From: Lachnospiraceae bacterium
GTDB taxonomy: Bacteria; Bacillota_A; Clostridia; Lachnospirales; Lachnospiraceae
Assembly: GCA_024699595.1 (NCBI GenBank)
Contig: JAILPG010000109.1
Location: forward strand, 1-30,455
DNA length: 30,455 bases
Reading direction: 5' to 3'
Below are positions 1 to 7,429 of this stretch, in pieces. The notes under the pieces were generated by a model. The model saw only the letters and a list, made by a program, of their open reading frames with translations. It ran no database searches and was not told where the DNA came from. Position 1 is the stretch's first letter, and each line of letters starts with the position of its first letter. A program made the position numbers and the translations under genes.

Positions 1-1
1 G

Positions 2-199
2 TCAAAGGAACATGATAAAGATGTATTAAAAGAAATCGCGCAGATATGTGGTTGCAATATGCTTGATGCAAAAAAGATTATTGAGGTAACCGGATTTGAG
101 TTTAAACCAATGGATGCATTAGAAACCCGGGCATTAAAGAGAAAAATAGAAAGGACAGGAATCAGTTATTCTATATCTCCGGAGTTTCGGTGGCAATAA
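2..199 (+). CDS. 3' end of a gene with a ribosomal L7/L12 C-terminal-like domain (partial)
   Basis: An open frame enters from the left edge and stops at TAA 197-199, giving 65 visible residues. The visible part (LKEIAQICGCNMLDAKKIIE, then a Gly-Phe turn, then ALKRKIERTGISYSI) follows the alpha-alpha-beta plan of the ribosomal L7/L12 C-terminal domain: an 'I..I.G..L.EAK..VE' helix pair followed by 'L...LE..G..Y.I'. In Firmicutes this domain occurs outside L7/L12 in small proteins of unknown function. The start and any N-terminal domain lie outside the window. A hairpin terminator follows within 20 bp. The domain match is by eye, so the function stays open. Confidence 0.55.
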   Translation, partial: SKEHDKDVLKEIAQICGCNMLDAKKIIEVTGFEFKPMDALETRALKRKIERTGISYSISPEFRWQ

Positions 200-214
200 T
201 GTTATTTAGAAAAC

Positions 215-259
215 TCCTCTAGATCATAGTAATAAGCTTGATTTAGGGGATTGTTTTTC
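215..259 (+). terminator. Rho-independent terminator after the partial first gene
   Basis: The arms 215-226 and 239-250 can pair over 12 bp with two G-U wobbles around a 12-nt loop. They are followed by ATTG and a T-run at 254-258. It lies 16 bp after the stop codon of the partial gene and should end its transcript. Confidence 0.6.
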
Positions 260-340
260 TTGAAAATGTTCGCTGATACGAATATACTATTATTGGTGTA
301 ATTTATCCGATTTCATGCAGTTTATGACAAGAGAAAACTT

Positions 341-524
341 ATGGAATATCTTTTTACTGCCGAAGTTGCAAAAAAAGTGGGGAATTACCGCACGAAGAGT
401 GCAGATACTATGCAAAGAGGGGCGTGTTGAAGGGGCTATGTATAAAGGCATGAATCCCTTGAGGAAGCAATGGAGATTTTTTCAAAAAATTCTACGCCAA
501 TTTTGTGATTTGACACGGAAATGA
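341..524 (+). pseudogene. Frameshifted remnant of a small helix-turn-helix DNA-binding protein
   Basis: Reading from ATG 341 gives MEYLFTAEVAKK. A run of seven A's at about 365-372 then forces a shift; in the neighbouring frame the text continues KKWGITARRVQILCKEGRVEGAMYKG. Joined, these make the typical core of a small single-domain HTH protein (the 'WGI..RRVQ.LC.EGR..GA...G' family that often travels with mobile elements and toxin-antitoxin-like cassettes). After MYKG the frame breaks again: a third frame reads LEEAMEIFSKNSTPIL before a TGA at 506-508. At least two indels therefore disrupt the gene. A continuous frame from 315 to 524 exists only as a by-product of the shift. It may mark an old mobile element next to ychF. 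Confidence 0.6.
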
Positions 525-540
525 AACTGAAATTTATGAT
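510..540 (+). promoter_or_regulatory. Candidate ychF promoter
   Basis: A perfect -35 TTGACA at 510-515 is followed by TATGAT at 535-540 (5 of 6 matches to TATAAT). The 19-bp spacer is longer than the optimum, so the call is tentative. It lies inside the decayed HTH remnant, which would put ychF under a promoter born in, or kept from, that remnant. Confidence 0.35.
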
Positions 541-563
541 TTGGGAAGTAAATAATAATCAAT

Positions 564-600
564 AGGTTTGCGCCAGTTGGCGTAAAATTGGCGTAAACCT
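564..600 (+). repeat. Imperfect inverted repeat with an internal direct repeat upstream of ychF
   Basis: The arms AGGTTTGCGCC (564-574) and GGCGTAAACCT (590-600) are reverse complements at 10 of 11 positions. TTGGCGTAAA also occurs twice in tandem (578-587 and 589-598). No T-run follows, so this is not an intrinsic terminator. It could be an operator or a leader hairpin for ychF. Confidence 0.5.
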
Positions 601-621
601 CCGAAATAAAATACAAGAAAA

Positions 622-637
622 GCCCGTGAATTCGGGC
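622..637 (+). other. Small hairpin just before the ychF ribosome site
   Basis: GCCCG (622-626) and CGGGC (633-637) form a 5-bp GC stem with a 6-nt loop, three bases before the GGAGG at 640-644. It could influence access to the ribosome site. No T-run follows. Confidence 0.4.
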
Positions 638-651
638 ATGGAGGAAATAAA

Positions 652-1749
652 ATGAAACTAGGAATCGTCGGGCTCCCGAACGTCGGGAAATCCACATTAT
701 TTAATTCACTTACAAAGGCGGGTGCGGAATCGGCCAATTATCCGTTCTGTACGATAGATCCGAATGTGGGGGTAGTTGCCGTTCCAGATGAGAGGATCAG
801 ATTACTTGGCGATATGTATCACTCAAAAAAGGTAACGCCTGCCGTTATCGAGTTTGTGGACATAGCTGGACTTGTTAAGGGAGCATCCAAGGGTGAAGGT
901 CTCGGAAACCAGTTCCTTGCAAATATCAGGGAAGTGGATGCAATCGTACATGTTGTCAGGTGCTTTGAGGATTCCAATATCGTGCATGTAGACGGTACGA
1001 TAGATCCGATGAGGGATATTGAGACCATAAATCTCGAACTCATCTTTTCGGATATGGAGATACTTGAGAGGAGAGTGGCAAAGCAGGCGCGCGCAGCAAA
1101 CAATGACAAAAAGATTGCTAAGGAAGTTGCTCTCTTAAAAAGGATAATAGCTCATCTTGAGGAAGGAAAGCTTGCAAAGAGCTTTGAGCCTGCCGATGAA
1201 GATGAGAGCGAGTGGTTTGCTTCCTATAATCTGCTTACGGCCAAGCCTGTTATATTTGCGGCAAATGTTTCGGAGGATGATATTGCTGATGACGGAGCAA
1301 ACAATAAATACGTAAAAGCCGTAAAGGAATATGCAGAAAAGGAAGGCTTTGAGGTATTTGTTATCTGCGCCCAGATCGAAGAAGAGATCTCCGAGCTTGA
1401 TGATGAGGAAAAGGCAATGTTCCTTGATGATCTCGGACTTAAGGAGTCGGGTCTTGACAAGCTCATAAAGGCAAGCTACAGTCTGTTGAATCTTATGAGC
1501 TTCCTTACTGCGGGTGAGGATGAGACAAGAGCCTGGACCATTAAAATAGGAACAAAGGCACCTCAGGCAGCGGGAAAGATACATTCTGATTTTGAGAGAG
1601 GCTTTATAAAGGCAGAGGTTGTAAATTATAAGGACCTGCTGGAACTTGGCTCGCTGTCAGCCGCAAAGGAAAAAGGACTTGTCGGTATTGAAGGCAAGGA
1701 CTATGTGGTGCAGGATGGAGATGTGATCCTGTTCAGATTCAATGTCTGA
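652..1749 (+). CDS. ychF: Obg-family P-loop ATPase/GTPase YchF
   Basis: A 365-residue protein of the usual YchF length. It is a universally conserved, ribosome-associated cytoplasmic P-loop NTPase that in known members prefers ATP and affects stress responses and translation. The P-loop GLPNVGKST sits at about residues 7-15, followed by DIAGLVKGASKGEGLGNQFL (switch II). The specificity motif reads NVSED in place of the NKxD of true GTPases, which is the YchF hallmark and explains the ATP preference. A helical insert (about 130-200) and a C-terminal TGS domain (about 280-365) complete the fold. ATG 652 follows GGAGG at 640-644. The gene stands alone between the HTH remnant and a long untranslated stretch, and is probably monocistronic. 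Confidence 0.97.
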   Translation: MKLGIVGLPNVGKSTLFNSLTKAGAESANYPFCTIDPNVGVVAVPDERIRLLGDMYHSKKVTPAVIEFVDIAGLVKGASKGEGLGNQFLANIREVDAIVHVVRCFEDSNIVHVDGTIDPMRDIETINLELIFSDMEILERRVAKQARAANNDKKIAKEVALLKRIIAHLEEGKLAKSFEPADEDESEWFASYNLLTAKPVIFAANVSEDDIADDGANNKYVKAVKEYAEKEGFEVFVICAQIEEEISELDDEEKAMFLDDLGLKESGLDKLIKASYSLLNLMSFLTAGEDETRAWTIKIGTKAPQAAGKIHSDFERGFIKAEVVNYKDLLELGSLSAAKEKGLVGIEGKDYVVQDGDVILFRFNV

Positions 1750-1872
1750 TCAGGGTATTTAATAACGTTAAGGCATGTATTTTAATAATGAAATGCATCA
1801 AAAATAACATGACGCAATGGATAAAGATGACAGGTGGGTTTTTTATGAAAAAAATTTAAAACATTAAAAAAC

Positions 1873-1925
1873 ACAAGATATAGTTGTGCGGAATGGAATG
1901 AGTGCCAATACATACAAGATATAGT
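1873..1925 (+). promoter_or_regulatory. Pair of NrdR-box-like repeats
   Basis: The 12-mer ACAAGATATAGT occurs at 1873-1884 and again at 1914-1925, 41 bp apart. With its flanks, each copy matches about 13 of 16 positions of the published NrdR-box consensus (acaCwAtATaTwGtgt). NrdR represses ribonucleotide reductase genes by binding paired boxes on the same helix face; 41 bp is close to four turns, whereas the classical spacing is about three. No nrd gene follows: the next features are a terminator and mraZ. The nrdR gene itself lies at 11500. The matches are by eye and binding is inferred. Confidence 0.5.
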
Positions 1926-1929
1926 GAGG

Positions 1930-1990
1930 TCAACCCCTGAAAAGCTGATAAAATCGCGGTTTTTCGGATGCGAAGGGGTTGATTTTTTTT
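1930..1990 (+). terminator. Rho-independent terminator upstream of mraZ
   Basis: TCAACCCCT (1930-1938) pairs perfectly with AGGGGTTGA (1974-1982) and is followed by eight T's (1983-1990). The 35-nt loop is unusually long and may fold internally. It starts five bases after the second NrdR-like box, so it could either end ychF read-through or attenuate a short RNA started near the boxes. The end of the stem and the T-run also hold the -35 of the mraZ promoter. Confidence 0.75.
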
Positions 1991-2007
1991 ATGTTTTTGT
2001 ATAGAAT
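1979..2007 (+). promoter_or_regulatory. mraZ operon promoter
   Basis: -35 TTGATT (1979-1984), a 17-bp spacer and -10 TAGAAT (2002-2007, 5 of 6). The predicted start is near 2014. The -35 lies inside the 3' arm and T-run of the preceding terminator. The three GTGGTT repeats begin directly after the -10, so a protein bound there would cover the start site. Confidence 0.65.
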
Positions 2008-2035
2008 GTGGTTAAAAGTGGTTCGAAGTGGTTTC
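2004..2035 (+). promoter_or_regulatory. MraZ operator: three GTGGTT repeats at 10-bp period
   Basis: GTGGTT occurs at 2008-2013, 2018-2023 and 2028-2033, exactly one helical turn apart; a weaker GTGGAG follows at 2049. MraZ is known to bind short tandem repeats with a TGG core and 10-bp period just upstream of its own gene and to repress the dcw cluster. Position next to the -10 and upstream of mraZ makes autoregulation the natural reading. Confidence 0.8.
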
Positions 2036-2068
2036 AAAATGAGCCGATGTGGAGGGAAACGGATCTCA

Positions 2069-2494
2069 ATGTTCATTGGAGAATACAACCACACAATCGA
2101 TGCAAAAGGCAGGATAATCATTCCTTCAAAGTTTCGCGATGAGCTTGGGGAAACCTTCGTGATATCAAAAGGACTGGACGGCTGCCTGTATATCTTCCCG
2201 ACAGCAGAATGGGAGATATTTCTTGAAAAGCTTTCGACCATGCCGGCAGGCAAAGACACAAGAAAGATCATCAGATATTTTTCGGCCGGTGCCGATCAGG
2301 CTGAGATCGATAAGCAGGGAAGGGTGCTTATCAAAAGTGAGCTCAAGGAACACGCGGGGCTTACCAAAGATATAGTGTTGGCCGGCACACTTAACCGGAT
2401 AGAGATCTGGAGCAAGTCAGTGTGGGATAGTGAAAACGATGACGACATTGACGACATTGCGGAAAAGATGGCAGACTATGGCCTGACTATTTGA
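2069..2494 (+). CDS. mraZ: Transcriptional regulator MraZ
   Basis: MraZ is the DNA-binding autoregulator that opens dcw clusters; it forms ring-shaped oligomers and binds tandem repeats at its own promoter. The 141-residue product starts [20 protein letters not shown], the conserved first SpoVT-AbrB-type motif. A second copy of the motif (about residues 75-95: [17 protein letters not shown]) gives the expected two-fold repeat. I chose ATG 2069, preceded by GGAGGG at 2051-2056. The frame is open upstream to about 1979, but that would put the protein start across the promoter and operator and add residues no MraZ has. The stop codon is embedded in the ribosome site of rsmH, indicating coupling. 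Confidence 0.95.
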   Translation: MFIGEYNHTIDAKGRIIIPSKFRDELGETFVISKGLDGCLYIFPTAEWEIFLEKLSTMPAGKDTRKIIRYFSAGADQAEIDKQGRVLIKSELKEHAGLTKDIVLAGTLNRIEIWSKSVWDSENDDDIDDIAEKMADYGLTI

Positions 2495-2507
2495 GGAGGA
2501 TGAGGCC

Positions 2508-3440
2508 TTGAAGTTCGATCATAGATCTGTGTTGCTTGAGGAAACGATCAAATATCTTGACATTAAGCCGGAAGGGACCTATGTTGACGGAACATTGGGC
2601 GGCGGAGGTCATGCATACGAGATCCTCAGACATCTTTCCGCTACGGGGAGTCTTATAGGCATAGATCAGGACGACGCGGCGATCACCGCCGCAGGTGAAA
2701 GACTGAAGGACTTTCACAACAAAATTCTCGTAAGAGATAATTACAGGAATATCAAGGATGTAGTACAGGGGAACCACAAGGGGAAAGTGGACGGAATCAT
2801 TCTTGATCTGGGGGTGTCCTCCTACCAGCTGGACACACCAAACAGGGGATTTTCATACAAAGAAGAAGCTCCTCTTGACATGAGAATGGATCAGAGGAGC
2901 GAAAAGACAGCTTACGATATCGTAAACGGATATTCACAAAAGGAGCTGTCAAGGATCATCTCGGAATATGGCGAGGAGCCGTTTGCCGCAAGCATCGCAA
3001 AAAAGATCGTGACAGTAAGGGAGACTAAACCCATATCTACGACGACAGAGCTTGCAGAGCTCATTAAGGAGTCAATGCCGCAGAAGGCAAGAAACAAAAA
3101 AGGACATCCCGCCAAACAGACATTTCAGGCCATAAGGATCGAACTAAACGACGAGCTTGAAGTGCTCAGGGGTTCTCTTGATACGATGATCGATCTCTTA
3201 AACGATGGCGGAAGGCTGTGCATAATCACTTTCCACTCACTCGAAGACAGGATTGTGAAGCTTAAGTTCAGGGAAGCAGAGGATCCCTGCATATGTCCGA
3301 AGGATTTTCCGGTATGTGTATGCGGAAGATCATCCAGAGGGAGAGTCGTAACAAAGAAACCGGTGATCCCGACGGAAGAAGAGATGGAAGCAAATCCGAG
3401 AAGTAAGAGCGCAAAGCTGCGTGCGTTTGAGAAACGGTAG
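2508..3440 (+). CDS. rsmH: 16S rRNA (cytosine-1402-N4)-methyltransferase RsmH
   Basis: Known RsmH (MraW) uses S-adenosylmethionine to methylate the exocyclic N4 of C1402 in the 16S rRNA decoding centre. The 310-residue length is normal. It begins with the HRSVLLEE motif, followed by the SAM-binding loop [11 protein letters not shown] (about 26-36), the acidic GIDQD strand end, and the catalytic-region motif [21 protein letters not shown] and the SRSAKLRA-like ending ([11 protein letters not shown]) are also typical. The start is TTG 2508, seven bases after AGGAGGA (2494-2500); the ATG at 2500 is out of frame. It is the second gene of the mraZ operon. Confidence 0.97.
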   Translation: MKFDHRSVLLEETIKYLDIKPEGTYVDGTLGGGGHAYEILRHLSATGSLIGIDQDDAAITAAGERLKDFHNKILVRDNYRNIKDVVQGNHKGKVDGIILDLGVSSYQLDTPNRGFSYKEEAPLDMRMDQRSEKTAYDIVNGYSQKELSRIISEYGEEPFAASIAKKIVTVRETKPISTTTELAELIKESMPQKARNKKGHPAKQTFQAIRIELNDELEVLRGSLDTMIDLLNDGGRLCIITFHSLEDRIVKLKFREAEDPCICPKDFPVCVCGRSSRGRVVTKKPVIPTEEEMEANPRSKSAKLRAFEKR

Positions 3441-3466
3441 ATTCAATGAAACGGAGGGCGAAAGTC

Positions 3467-3940
3467 ATGGAAGACAGAAAAAGAGCAAACCGTACAGAGA
3501 GAAAAAGCGATTATGAATACCGTGTAGAGGGAAATGTTGCAAGAGTGCTCCATCCTGCCGAATGGGATGAGCAGACCAAAAAGGAATTAAGTCACGCAGC
3601 AAGACGCAACAGAGAAAAACATTCACACATGAATCCGGCATGGGTTCTGTTCCTCAGTGCAGCCATGGCAGCGACCGGGATCGTCCTCATCTTGTATTTG
3701 AGACTGCAATCTGATATAACAAATAGGGTCAAAAATATATCGGCCCTCGAAGCGCAGTATAATACGTTAAAGGCCGAGAATGATGATACGGAAGGGCGTA
3801 TAAAGGGGAATATAGATCTGGAGGCCATCAAGGCGAAGGCAATGGGCGAGCTGGGAATGCAGTACGCCAATAAGGATCAGATAGTAATGTTTTCGAGCGA
3901 AGACAATGATTACGTAAGGCAGTTCAGGGATATTGACTGA
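3467..3940 (+). CDS. ftsL: FtsL/DivIC-type septum protein
   Basis: A 157-residue bitopic protein in the ftsL position. A basic, charged cytoplasmic part (about 1-55) is followed by one membrane helix (WVLFLSAAMAATGIVLILYL, about 61-80) and an extracytoplasmic coiled coil (ISALEAQYNTLKAENDD and onward, about 90-125). FtsL-type proteins join FtsQ/DivIB and DivIC in the division complex that activates septal peptidoglycan synthesis. Sequence conservation is low in this family, so the call rests on topology, coiled coil and position. I chose ATG 3467 because GGAGGG (3453-3458) lies eight bases upstream; an ATG at 3446 has no ribosome site. The cytoplasmic part is longer than in E. coli FtsL. Confidence 0.85.
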   Translation: MEDRKRANRTERKSDYEYRVEGNVARVLHPAEWDEQTKKELSHAARRNREKHSHMNPAWVLFLSAAMAATGIVLILYLRLQSDITNRVKNISALEAQYNTLKAENDDTEGRIKGNIDLEAIKAKAMGELGMQYANKDQIVMFSSEDNDYVRQFRDID

Positions 3941-3982
3941 TATTTCCCTTTCAACATGCGTTTCTCATAAACGTGACAAACG

Positions 3983-6319
3983 GTGGTGAAAGATGTGAGC
4001 AGCAGACGACAGGAAGCGCTTAGATTACAAAAGTTTACAGATAAAATGCAAAAGAAGCTGGCAGTATCTTTTTTCGTGATACTGGCAGCTTTCATTGGTT
4101 TATCGATACGTCTTTATGCGATCAACAGGGATAACGGCGAGCAGTACAAGAGGCAGGTATTATCCCAACAGTCTTATGATTCGGTCGTGCTGCCCGCAAA
4201 AAGAGGCGAGATAATAGACGCAAACGGTACAAAGATCGCTGTCAGCGAAAAAGTATACAACATCTGTATAGATCCCAAAACCCTCAATTCCGATAACGGT
4301 AAGTTTCTTGAACCCACGATACAGAAGCTTTTTTCATATACCGACATAGCTTATACCTACACTCAGCCGGAACTCAGAACCTATATAATTGAAAATCCTT
4401 CATCCAGATACAGGGTCATAGCGAGAAAACAGAAATTCGAAACGATATCCCCGCTTATGGAAGTGCTGAATTCACCTGATCAGGCTTCTGCGATAAAGGG
4501 TGTCTGGCTTGAGGAAACATATCAGAGGACTTATCCTTACAAATCACTTGCTGCTGATGTTATAGGATTTGTGCAGGGCGACAATGAGGGAGCTTACGGT
4601 CTTGAAGAATACTATAATGATATGCTCATCGGAACAAACGGCAGAGAGTACGGGTATCTGAATGATGACGAGAACCTCGAGAGAACCACAAAACCTGCGG
4701 AAAACGGACTCTCACTCATTACAAGCCTTGATGTCAATATCCAGAGCATCGTAGAAAAACATATTCAGGCATTCAATCTTGAACACATGAATGAATACAG
4801 AGAAGGCAACGGAGCGACCAATATCGGAGTCATCATCATGGATCCGAACAACGGTGAAATCCTTGCTATGGCAAGCTCCCCCGGATTTGACTTGAGCGAT
4901 CCGAGAAATACCGATGACCTGAAAGTGGAAGTATCCGATGAGTTCAGGATGGCGGGTATCATGCCCGAATCCTCGGAAACAGGGGATACAGGGAATGCTG
5001 ATAATGCCGTGACTGAGCCTGTCGTAACAACTGAGGTCGCCGAGACGGTAACGGCACCTGCAGGAACAGGAACAACCGCTGAAGATACAGAACAGAATAA
5101 CGAAAACAAGCCGCTAACATATGAGGAAGCCTATGAAAATGCCAAGATGGAGGCATTGAACGCAAGATGGAAGAATTTCTGCATCAATTTCACCTATGAG
5201 CCCGGCTCAACCATGAAGCCTTTTACAATGGCCGCAGGTCTTGAATCAGGGGAGCTAACAGGCAACGAAAACTTCGTCTGCAACGGCGTTAAGGAAGTCG
5301 GAGACCACAAGATACACTGCAATAACCGACTCGGACACGGATCGCTTACTTTTTCACAGGCACTTGAAAAGTCCTGCAACGTTGCCTTCATGGATATGGG
5401 TTCGATGATAGGAAAGCAGAAATTCATGAAATACAACAGACTCTTTAACTTCGGACTCAAGACCAATGTCGATCTGACGGGAGAAGCACTGACGAATTCG
5501 CTCGTGTTCGATGTTAATACTATGACGCCGACTGACCTTGCAATCGCATCTTTCGGACAGGGTTTTAATGTGACCATGATCCAGATGATAAGCGGATTCT
5601 GTTCACTGATAAACGGAGGTTATTATTACCAGCCTCATATTGTCACAAAGATCGTAAATGACGGCGGGGCAACCGTAAAGAATATAGAACCGAGAGTCCT
5701 TAAACAGACAGTATCTGCAGATACCTCAAAAAAGCTCGTGGAGCTTCTTAACAATGTGGTATCGGAAGGAACGGGTAAGACTGCAAGACCGGCAGGATAC
5801 AGGATAGGAGGAAAGACCGGAACGGCCGAGAAATATCCGCGTGGAACCGAAAACTATATCGTTTCCTTTATCGGGTTTGCTCCCAGTGATAATCCGCGTA
5901 TTGCAATCTATACTGTCATAGATGAGCCTAATGTGGACTATCAGGCATCGGCAAAATATGCGACTGTACTGACCAGGGATATACTTACGGAAGTGCTTCC
6001 TTACATGCATGTGTTCAAGACTGAGGATATGACTGATGAAGAGATAGCCGAGCTCGAAGAAAAACAGCTGACCTTTGCTATATCCTCGGAGGACCTGACA
6101 ACTGAAGAAGAGACACAGGAAGAGAGCACGGAGGATGGGCAGAATACACAGGGTACGGAAGATGTGATAACCTTTGTGGACGAACCCGAAGAAGAAGTGA
6201 AGATGCCTGAGATAATGATCGACGAAGAGACGGGATATGCCATAGATCCGACGAGCGGCGCATTACTCGATCCGACTACAGGAGCTCCGATAGACAGCAG
6301 TATTTCGAGTCTTGAGTGA
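3983..6319 (+). CDS. Class B penicillin-binding protein (FtsI/SpoVD-like transpeptidase)
   Basis: A 778-residue membrane-anchored D,D-transpeptidase that should crosslink septal (or spore cortex) peptidoglycan with FtsW. One N-terminal helix (about 30-52) is followed by a PBP dimer domain (about 60-225) and the transpeptidase. Active-site motifs are STMK (Ser409), SCN (464-466) and KTGTA (from Lys611). No PASTA domain is visible, which favours a division PBP over SpoVD. Oddities: an insert of about 60-70 Thr/Glu/Ala-rich residues (about 325-390) just before the SxxK motif, and an acidic tail (about 690-778) with DPTSGALLD/DPTTGAPID repeats. The start is uncertain: GTG 3983 and GTG 3986 lack a good ribosome site, while GTG 3995 follows GGTGGTGAAAG. 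Confidence 0.93.
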   Translation: MVKDVSSRRQEALRLQKFTDKMQKKLAVSFFVILAAFIGLSIRLYAINRDNGEQYKRQVLSQQSYDSVVLPAKRGEIIDANGTKIAVSEKVYNICIDPKTLNSDNGKFLEPTIQKLFSYTDIAYTYTQPELRTYIIENPSSRYRVIARKQKFETISPLMEVLNSPDQASAIKGVWLEETYQRTYPYKSLAADVIGFVQGDNEGAYGLEEYYNDMLIGTNGREYGYLNDDENLERTTKPAENGLSLITSLDVNIQSIVEKHIQAFNLEHMNEYREGNGATNIGVIIMDPNNGEILAMASSPGFDLSDPRNTDDLKVEVSDEFRMAGIMPESSETGDTGNADNAVTEPVVTTEVAETVTAPAGTGTTAEDTEQNNENKPLTYEEAYENAKMEALNARWKNFCINFTYEPGSTMKPFTMAAGLESGELTGNENFVCNGVKEVGDHKIHCNNRLGHGSLTFSQALEKSCNVAFMDMGSMIGKQKFMKYNRLFNFGLKTNVDLTGEALTNSLVFDVNTMTPTDLAIASFGQGFNVTMIQMISGFCSLINGGYYYQPHIVTKIVNDGGATVKNIEPRVLKQTVSADTSKKLVELLNNVVSEGTGKTARPAGYRIGGKTGTAEKYPRGTENYIVSFIGFAPSDNPRIAIYTVIDEPNVDYQASAKYATVLTRDILTEVLPYMHVFKTEDMTDEEIAELEEKQLTFAISSEDLTTEEETQEESTEDGQNTQGTEDVITFVDEPEEEVKMPEIMIDEETGYAIDPTSGALLDPTTGAPIDSSISSLE

Positions 6320-6334
6320 CATATACAAACGTTA

Positions 6335-6363
6335 TTGAAAAAAATCGGGCATTACCATATACT
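6335..6363 (+). promoter_or_regulatory. Promoter for mraY-ftsW
   Basis: TTGAAA (6335-6340), a 17-bp spacer and TATACT (6358-6363) make a strong sigma-A promoter in the gap between the PBP gene and mraY. Start expected near 6370. It allows mraY and ftsW to be expressed independently of MraZ control at the head of the cluster. Confidence 0.7.
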
Positions 6364-6412
6364 ACTGATGTTACATTTTTATCATAATCAGAAGACAGCG
6401 AGGAATAATTAA

Positions 6413-7372
6413 ATGAGCGGTGCGGGCTTTGCGGCATTTACGATCGCATTTTTGATCTGCGTAATATCGGGTCCTTTCATGATCCCGTTTTTACTGAAAC
6501 TAAAGATCGGCCAGACAGTAAGAGATGACGGACCTGAGAGCCATCTGAAAAAGAACGGCACACCAACAATGGGAGGACTGATGTTTCTGATAGCCATGCC
6601 TGTTGCTTCACTTCCGTTTGTTAAGGGCAGACCGGAAATGATCCCGATAATTTTAATGACATTCGGATTTGCGCTTATCGGATTTATAGATGATTACATC
6701 AAGGTGGTACTTAAGAGAGCAATGGGACTGAGAGCATGGGAAAAGCTCAGCATGCAGTTCGTTGTTACCATTGCGTTTGCCTATTATCTCGTGTACAGAA
6801 GCGGGATCTCAATGACCATGATAATCCCGTTTACGCATGGAAAAACTCTTGACGCAGGGATATTTACGATCCCGCTTATATTCCTGTGTGTACTCGGTAC
6901 CGTTAACGGTGCCAACTTTACGGATGGACTCGACGGACTTGCCACAAAGGTGACGCTTGTCATAGCAGCTTTCTTCCTGGTGATAGCCATCAGGGAAGAA
7001 AGCGGTGCTGAGCCGGTCATTCTTGCCATGATCGGAGCTCTTTTGGGGTTCCTCGTATACAATTCACACCCGGCAAAGGTGTTCATGGGTGATACCGGAT
7101 CCCTTGCACTTGGAGCTTTTGTTGTATCGACTGCTTATATGTTCAGGATGCCGCTTTTTATACTGATCGTGGCGTTTATCTATCTTGCCGAAGTACTGTC
7201 TGTAATGCTTCAGGTCGGATATTTTAAGCTTACGCACGGAAAACGTATTTTTAAGATGGCTCCCATACATCACCATTTTGAGTTAAGCGGCCTTGAGGAG
7301 ACCAAGGTTGTCGAGATCTTTACGATAGTAACAGTGGTGCTGTGCTTTGTGGGTTATATAGCGTACAGATGA
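6413..7372 (+). CDS. mraY: Phospho-N-acetylmuramoyl-pentapeptide transferase MraY
   Basis: MraY transfers phospho-MurNAc-pentapeptide from UDP to undecaprenyl phosphate, forming lipid I at the inner face of the membrane. The 319-residue protein has about ten hydrophobic segments. Family motifs are all present: KKNGTPTMGG (about 43-52), GFIDDYIKV with the catalytic-site aspartates (about 84-92), NGANFTDGLDGLA (about 163-175), FMGDTGSL and the PIHHHFE loop near the end. ATG 6413 follows GAGGAA by about 9 bases. It has its own promoter at 6335-6363 and is followed by ftsW after 57 bp. murF, which normally precedes mraY, and murD, which normally follows, are absent here. Confidence 0.97.
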   Translation: MSGAGFAAFTIAFLICVISGPFMIPFLLKLKIGQTVRDDGPESHLKKNGTPTMGGLMFLIAMPVASLPFVKGRPEMIPIILMTFGFALIGFIDDYIKVVLKRAMGLRAWEKLSMQFVVTIAFAYYLVYRSGISMTMIIPFTHGKTLDAGIFTIPLIFLCVLGTVNGANFTDGLDGLATKVTLVIAAFFLVIAIREESGAEPVILAMIGALLGFLVYNSHPAKVFMGDTGSLALGAFVVSTAYMFRMPLFILIVAFIYLAEVLSVMLQVGYFKLTHGKRIFKMAPIHHHFELSGLEETKVVEIFTIVTVVLCFVGYIAYR

Positions 7373-7429
7373 TCCTGTGAAGGGACGGGTTCATCTTTGA
7401 ATATTTTTTACTGATGAGGGTAGTTAAGT

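Noticed and set aside
315..524. A 69-codon protein in one frame
   Set aside because: The recognisable HTH core changes frame at the A-run, and the start and end of this frame do not resemble the family; treated as a pseudogene.
1979..2068. N-terminal extension of MraZ
   Set aside because: It would translate through the promoter and the GTGGTT operator; the conserved MFxGEY start at 2069 has its own ribosome site.
3446..3466. Earlier ATG for ftsL
   Set aside because: No ribosome site precedes it, whereas GGAGGG lies eight bases before ATG 3467.
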